Source: Croceicoccus hydrothermalis (GTDB lineage Bacteria; Pseudomonadota; Alphaproteobacteria; Sphingomonadales; Sphingomonadaceae). From it: a stretch of DNA of 54,779 nucleotides. The DNA is taken from contig NZ_JAIQCI010000022.1 of assembly GCF_022378335.1 (NCBI RefSeq), forward strand, positions 1 to 54,779. The letters are read 5' to 3'. Shown here piece by piece: positions 50,159 to 54,779 of the stretch. Below the pieces are notes generated by a model, which did no database searches, was not told where the DNA came from, and was given only the letters and a program-made list of their open reading frames with translations. How positions within the stretch are numbered: the stretch's first letter is position 1; every line of letters begins with the position of its first letter. The translations under genes and the position numbers were made by a program.

Positions 50159-52033
50159 ATGCACGACCAGGTAGCCACCTTAGAGTCGGTGCTCGACGAA
50201 GAACGGTCAGCAGATATGGTTGAGCGCGTGCGAATCCACGACTGGTCACCGACGTCTCTTGGACCGGTCGAGGATTGGCCGCAATCGCTGCGCACCGCTG
50301 TCGACATCATGTTGGGATCCGGCCACGCCATGTGCATCGCGTGGGGATCCGAACGCGTCTTCCTATACAACGACGCCTACGTGCCGATCCTAGGTTCACG
50401 CCATCCCGAAGCGCTCGGGCTTACCTTCGCGCAGGTATGGCCGGAGATATGGGACAAGATCGAGCCCCTGGTTGATTCCACATTTGCCGGGAAGACGAAC
50501 AGTTTCCGGGACATGCCGCTGTCGATGACCCGTAACGGCTATGTCGAGGAAACGTTCTGGACGTTCTCCTACTCGCCCATCCGCGACGAAAGCGGTGCCG
50601 TTGCCGGACTGCTCAACGTCACGATGGAGACGACGCAGAACGTCATTGCAGAGCGGCAGCGCGATGCGGCGCTCGCGGAACTGAGGGCCAGTGAAGCCTT
50701 CCTGTCCAACGTCCTCGGCGCATCGACCGACTGCTTCAAGGTGCTGGATCTCGAAGGTCGCCTGACCTTCATGAGTGAAGGCGGACAACGCGTGATGGAG
50801 GTCAGCGACTTCAACGCGATCGCCGGGTGTCCATGGCCCGATTTCTGGTCGGGCCCCGGTCACAAAGAAGCGCGGTTGGCAGTCGAAAGCGCCGGGCGCG
50901 GCGAACCCCATAGCTTCATCGGTCAGGCCGATACGATGGGCGGAACGACCAAGTGGTGGCATGTCGCGGTCAGCCCGATCCGCGACGAGAACGGCGAAGT
51001 CGATCGCATCCTGTCGGTGTCGCGCGACATCACCGACTTGCGCGCCAGTGAGGAGGATCGCGACAGATTCGTCCGGCTGATCGAGAACAGCACCGATTTC
51101 GTTGGCATGGCCGCACTCGATGGCAAGGTCTTCTATGTCAATGATGCAGCACGGCGGATGGTAGGGCTCGAAGGGGCCGACGTCACCGAGCTGGTCATTG
51201 CCGACTTCTTCCCCTCCGAGCAGATCGAAAAAGTCGCGCAAGAGGTTCTTCCCGCCGTCGAGCGGGAGGGGCATTGGGAAGGCGAACTCGCATTCAAGCA
51301 CTTCGGGACAGGCGAACTCATCCCGGTCCTCTATTCTGTCTTTCCCATCGTCGACGCAAACGCTGCGCTGATTGGATACGGAACCGTCACCCGCGACCAC
51401 CGCGAGCGCAAGCGGGCCGAGGAGGACATGCGGTTCATGAACGGTGAACTGGCGCACAGGCTGAAAAACGTGCTCGCCGTCGTCCAGTCGGTCGCTCAGC
51501 AAACGCTACGCGGTGCTACGGATACGGCAAGCGCGGCGCAGAGCTTGGGCTCGCGCCTCACTGCCCTTGGCGCTGCAACGGACGTGCTTACCGGCTCCTC
51601 TTGGCGCTCGGCGGACCTACGCGAGGTCGCGACGGGTGCCCTCGCACCCCATGCAGAAATCGGTGAGCGTATCACGATCGATGGCCCGCAGGTCACTCTG
51701 AAGCCCGAACTTACCGTCGCGTTCGCACTGGCGCTCCATGAGCTTGCGACCAATGCCGCCAAATACGGCGCGCTTTCGAACGAGACCGGCAAAGTGACGC
51801 TCGAATGGACGATCGAGGGCAGCGGTGAGGATGCCATTCTTACGCTGATCTGGCGTGAGGAAGGCGGACCGCCGGTGGTTCCACCCGAGCGTAAGGGCTT
51901 CGGTTCTGCGCTCATCGACCGGTCCATGCGATCGTATTTCGGCGGAAAGGCCGAAACCGATTATCGTCCCGAGGGTTTGGTATTCGAACTCGAAGCGCGG
52001 CTTACGGACGCCGCAGTCGCAGCTAGGAATTGA
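50159..52033 (+). CDS. HWE-family sensor histidine kinase with multiple PAS domains
   Basis: The 624-residue soluble kinase from ATG 50159 has three PAS-like domains (about 40-170, 185-300 and 305-420; LFLYNDAYVPILGSRHPEALG, DCFKVLDLEGRLTFMSEGGQ, DFVGMAALDGKVFYVNDAARRMVG). The kinase core has phosphoacceptor His433 in ELAHRLKNVLAVVQSVAQQT, the N box HELATNAAKYGALS and the WREEGGPPV and GFGSALI motifs of HWE kinases. There is no membrane segment, so it senses a cytosolic cue, possibly light or redox; no Cys of a LOV domain (NCRFLQ) is seen. The frame also opens at 50006. A response regulator gene follows immediately. Confidence 0.88.
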   Translation: MHDQVATLESVLDEERSADMVERVRIHDWSPTSLGPVEDWPQSLRTAVDIMLGSGHAMCIAWGSERVFLYNDAYVPILGSRHPEALGLTFAQVWPEIWDKIEPLVDSTFAGKTNSFRDMPLSMTRNGYVEETFWTFSYSPIRDESGAVAGLLNVTMETTQNVIAERQRDAALAELRASEAFLSNVLGASTDCFKVLDLEGRLTFMSEGGQRVMEVSDFNAIAGCPWPDFWSGPGHKEARLAVESAGRGEPHSFIGQADTMGGTTKWWHVAVSPIRDENGEVDRILSVSRDITDLRASEEDRDRFVRLIENSTDFVGMAALDGKVFYVNDAARRMVGLEGADVTELVIADFFPSEQIEKVAQEVLPAVEREGHWEGELAFKHFGTGELIPVLYSVFPIVDANAALIGYGTVTRDHRERKRAEEDMRFMNGELAHRLKNVLAVVQSVAQQTLRGATDTASAAQSLGSRLTALGAATDVLTGSSWRSADLREVATGALAPHAEIGERITIDGPQVTLKPELTVAFALALHELATNAAKYGALSNETGKVTLEWTIEGSGEDAILTLIWREEGGPPVVPPERKGFGSALIDRSMRSYFGGKAETDYRPEGLVFELEARLTDAAVAARN

Positions 52034-52035
52034 TC

Positions 52036-52413
52036 GTGGGTCAGAGCAAGCCGATCGGCACGAAGATCATCCTCATCGTGGAGGACGAAGCGATCATCCG
52101 GTTCGATCTGGTCGACTATTTCCTCGACGCCGGCTGGCGCGTGTTCGATGTGCCGAACGCCGAGCGGGCAATAGCCGTCCTCGAAGAACGCACGGATATC
52201 CGCGTGGTGCTCACCGACGTACAAATGCCGGGAGAAATGGATGGCATTCGGCTCGCACACTACGTGCGGGATCGGTATCCTCCGACCGTGTTGTTCGTAA
52301 TGTCAGGGGCGGTGCCCATCAGGAAGGAAGAGTTGCCTGCGCGCGCAATGTTCCTGCCGAAGCCCTACGATCCCCAACGCCTGCTCCGCCTCGTCGAAGC
52401 CGAAGTTCATTGA
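52036..52413 (+). CDS. Single-domain response regulator
   Basis: This 125-residue receiver-only protein has acidic pocket VEDE (15-18), phosphoacceptor Asp61 (VVLTDVQMPG), a Ser in VMSGA and Lys109 (LPKPYD). It lacks an output domain, so it acts in a phosphorelay or by protein binding. The GTG at 52036 follows the kinase stop by two bases and is preceded by AGGA. Pairing with the HWE kinase upstream is likely. Confidence 0.9.
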   Translation: MGQSKPIGTKIILIVEDEAIIRFDLVDYFLDAGWRVFDVPNAERAIAVLEERTDIRVVLTDVQMPGEMDGIRLAHYVRDRYPPTVLFVMSGAVPIRKEELPARAMFLPKPYDPQRLLRLVEAEVH

Positions 52414-52497
52414 GGGGCGGGGGAGCAGCTCTCAGTTTGGGACCGCGAAGTTCGTTATGGTTAACACGCGTTAACCATTCACCCCTAACGTCACCCG

Positions 52498-54294
52498 ATG
52501 GCACACGATCGAACATACCTTCGGACGACCGCGAATCTGCTACCTCTCATCACCGGTGCGATCTATTTCCTCGCCGTAACGATCACCCTCCAACTGGTCG
52601 GAGGTAGCGGCGGCGTCGCCATCTCGTGGCCGGCAAGCGGCCTTCTGCTGGCGGTTCTTCTTGTGCGCCCTGAAACCGAATTGAAACGGCATGTCGCCGC
52701 TGCGGCAGTGGCGAGCTTTGCTGCCAACCTCATCTTCGGGAACAGTCCGCTGATTTCGGTCGCTTTCACCATTGCCAATATGGTTGAACCAGTCGCGATT
52801 AGATCGGTTCTCTCAACCACACTCAAGCGCCAGATATCGTTTGCCCAACCACGTGATCTCTTGTGGTTCTGCATCGCGGCCTTGGCGGGATGCGCACTTA
52901 GTTCAGCGATAGCGGTAGCAGCCGTTTCGAAACCCTCAAGCGAGTTCTGGTTCTCGTGGTTCTCGACCGATCTCTTGGGGATCTTGATCCTGACACCACT
53001 CATCATCATCGGCGTAAAAGCGATCGGAAGGAATGGGCCTCCTGCCAGTAACGCCCGCACGTTCGAAGCCGCCGGCATCTTTGGTCTGGTGACAGCGGTA
53101 TCGTGCGCGGTATTCTGGCAGCCGGGCGCACCTATTCTCTTCCTACCGATGCTCGTCGTCCTCATTGCAGCGGCCAGACTCGGTCCATTGGGAGCGGCCG
53201 GTGGCGTTCTTATCGTGGCGACCATCGGAACCCTGACGCTGGACACTTGGTCGCCGGCACAGATGCTTTTCGGTAGCGGTCCGCTGGCTAAGAGCCTTTA
53301 TCTGCAATTCTATCTCCTGATCTTGTTCGCCGCCGCGCTCCCCATCGCAGCCCTGCTGGCGTCCCGAGATCGTATCCTTGACCGGCTGGAAGAGGAAAAA
53401 CGGCTGCTGGAGCTTGCTGAGGAGACAGCGAGTCTCGGCCATTGGTGGCTGGACGTCTCGACAGAGGAGGTCCGCTGGTCACAAGAGGTTTTCAATATCT
53501 TCGGCATCGAAGGAGAGGTCCCCCCGATCCTCGAAGATGCGATAAACGCCTATCACCCCGACGATCGCGGCATCGTAACTGCAAGCCTCGAAGAAGCGAT
53601 CGGTAACCGCCGGGGATTCGAATTCACCGCTCGCATCATATGGCCGGACGGGGAAATCCGTCATGTGCGCTCGCGCGGCGAAATAGACGATCATTGCGGC
53701 GACGGGACGTTCGGGCTGTTCGGCATCGTCCACGATATCACGATGCAGGTTTCGCGCGAGGCCGCGATCGTCGAAGCTCGGACGCGTGCTGAAGAAGCGG
53801 CGCGAGCGGCAAAGATCATCGCGGAAACGGATCAACTGACCGGTATCGCAAACCGGCGCCGGGTCACTTCGGATCTTGTCCAAGCGGTTCTGACCGCCCG
53901 TCGGGAGCGGCAACCGTTGTCCATCGCTCTGTTCGACATCGACCATTTCAAGCGTATCAACGACACCTATGGGCACCAGGCGGGCGATGAAGTCCTCAAG
54001 CGGGTCGCTGCGACTGCCGCTGGAGCGATACGTGCGCATGATCTCGTAGGTCGGTTCGGCGGTGAGGAGTTCGTCGTCGTCCTCCCCGACACTACTGCGG
54101 AAACGGCAATGTCCGTCGCCGAACGCGTGCGGAATGCCATTGAGACTGGTGGATATACTCCCGCGGTGACCGTCAGCATCGGAATAGCGCAGTTGACTGT
54201 CGGCGAATCCGGCGAGAACCTCCTTCAACGAGCTGATCAGGCTTTGTATGTCGCGAAGCGTGAGGGTCGTAATACCGCGAGGCTGGCCGCCTGA
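52498..54294 (+). CDS. MASE1-PAS-GGDEF diguanylate cyclase
   Basis: This 598-residue membrane protein has eight or so helices of a MASE1 sensor (residues 10-290; ISWPASGLLLAVLLVRPETE), a PAS domain (about 305-420; ASLGHWWLDVSTEEVRWSQEVF), a short coiled coil and a GGDEF domain (DQLTGIANRRR, FDIDHFKRINDTYGHQAGDEVL). The active site is GGEEF at 521-525, so it should make cyclic di-GMP. An RxxD inhibitory site (RAHD, 512-515) lies five residues before it, indicating product feedback. It is 84 bp after the response regulator gene. Confidence 0.93.
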   Translation: MAHDRTYLRTTANLLPLITGAIYFLAVTITLQLVGGSGGVAISWPASGLLLAVLLVRPETELKRHVAAAAVASFAANLIFGNSPLISVAFTIANMVEPVAIRSVLSTTLKRQISFAQPRDLLWFCIAALAGCALSSAIAVAAVSKPSSEFWFSWFSTDLLGILILTPLIIIGVKAIGRNGPPASNARTFEAAGIFGLVTAVSCAVFWQPGAPILFLPMLVVLIAAARLGPLGAAGGVLIVATIGTLTLDTWSPAQMLFGSGPLAKSLYLQFYLLILFAAALPIAALLASRDRILDRLEEEKRLLELAEETASLGHWWLDVSTEEVRWSQEVFNIFGIEGEVPPILEDAINAYHPDDRGIVTASLEEAIGNRRGFEFTARIIWPDGEIRHVRSRGEIDDHCGDGTFGLFGIVHDITMQVSREAAIVEARTRAEEAARAAKIIAETDQLTGIANRRRVTSDLVQAVLTARRERQPLSIALFDIDHFKRINDTYGHQAGDEVLKRVAATAAGAIRAHDLVGRFGGEEFVVVLPDTTAETAMSVAERVRNAIETGGYTPAVTVSIGIAQLTVGESGENLLQRADQALYVAKREGRNTARLAA

Positions 54295-54430
54295 GTAGGG
54301 TCGGAATGCAGCATAAGAGCTGGGTAGAAATGCGCTCGTCGCCCCCGTCGATTGCTTAGGTGTTGTCGGATAACTTCCCTTTCAACAACGAAAGGCAGAG
54401 CTCGTGACGTGCTCCCCTGATTGTTACCAT

Positions 54431-54779
54431 TCAGAGGTAGAGTCTCGCTCCTTCATGATTGATGTTTGATGGGATGGCAACGTGTCTGGGGGCATGCCCC
54501 CAGACACGTTCGTCGGCGATCTCGGCGGGGGTCTTCCCGCCCAGTTTCGAGTGTGGTCTGACCGTGTTGTAGTCGTGCCGCCGGCGCCCAGCACGAACCA
54601 GGCGTTGGCCAGCGAGGTGAACAGCGTCTCGTTGAGGCATTCGTCCCGCAAACGGCCATTGGAAGCGAAGCTGGCCAAAGGCCAACCTCTCCACAAAGCC
54701 GTTCTGCATCGGCTTGCCCGGCGCGATGTAATGCCACTCGACGCGCCGTTCCTGCGACCAGCGCAGGATGGCCGACGAG
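54431..54779 (-). pseudogene. IS3-family transposase (OrfB), 3' part, frameshifted and cut by the window end
   Basis: Read on the minus strand, the end of the window encodes WSQERRVEWHYIAPGKPMQN then GFVE. It then shifts frame to NGRLRDECLNETLFTSLANA and shifts back to RRHDYNTVRPHSKLGGKTPA, ending HEGARLYL and stop. These are the conserved end of an IS3-family DDE integrase-like transposase. About 20 extra bases near 54665-54685 cause the first shift; a second small change near 54595 restores frame. The copy cannot make an intact transposase. Confidence 0.8.

Noticed and set aside
1..54779. CRISPR arrays, rRNA genes and riboswitches
   Set aside because: I saw no regularly spaced repeats, no rRNA-like sequence and no riboswitch consensus, including upstream of panB and efp.

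Overview
The window is high-GC DNA from an alphaproteobacterium, most likely a member of the Sphingomonadales (Erythrobacter/Sphingomonas-like). The reasons are the protein styles (DUF475, SLC13 permease with TrkA_C domains, long TonB-dependent receptor, PstA and PstC with long N-termini), the GAAC-N7-GAAC type of SOS operator, and an imuA-imuB-dnaE2 mutagenesis set in place of a UmuDC system. This taxonomic call is inference from sequence style only.

Layout. (1) 1-6745: the integrase-proximal end of an integrated element at a tRNA-Ser(UGA) gene: a small lipoprotein, a secreted hypothetical, a stand-alone AAA ATPase, an intact-looking IS1182-type insertion sequence with matching terminal repeats and a 5-bp target duplication, an AlpA-type regulator with a long N-terminus, and a P4-type tyrosine integrase. 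(2) 6746-18744: core chromosome: tRNA-Ser, lytic transglycosylase, D-Ala-D-Ala carboxypeptidase, tmk, efp, inositol monophosphatase, tRNA-Leu, SLC13 permease, a winged-helix regulator, DUF475 protein, panB, an NSS transporter and a stress-type flavin/PPOX protein. (3) 18862-33801: a DNA-damage region. One SOS box precedes imuA-imuB and a second precedes an operon of a radical SAM DNA-repair-type protein, a DUF4130-UdgX fusion and dnaE2. A five-gene glycan-type cluster (sulfotransferase, GT4, GT2, GT28-like, sucrose-phosphate synthase/phosphatase-like fusion) sits between the two SOS units. (4) 34564-41925: the phosphate regulon in the order phoR, [Pho box] pstS, pstC (split into two frames), pstA, pstB, phoU, phoB, all on the minus strand. 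(5) 42322-47785: a large TonB-dependent receptor facing two 2OG-Fe(II) oxygenase-type genes. (6) 48058-54779: an accessory, partly decaying stretch: a truncated serine recombinase, an SRAP (HMCES/YedK) protein that has lost its catalytic Cys2 but keeps an SOS-like box, a HWE histidine kinase with a single-domain response regulator, a MASE1-PAS-GGDEF diguanylate cyclase, and a frameshifted IS3-family transposase running off the window.

The most interesting content is the SOS-linked set. ImuA/ImuB and DnaE2 form the known error-prone translesion machinery. Here dnaE2 lies at the end of an operon whose first two genes are a radical SAM enzyme with a helix-hairpin-helix end and a uracil-DNA-trapping UdgX fused to DUF4130. 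Their biochemical role together is, as far as I know, undetermined. All function calls come from reading the sequence; no database search was run.
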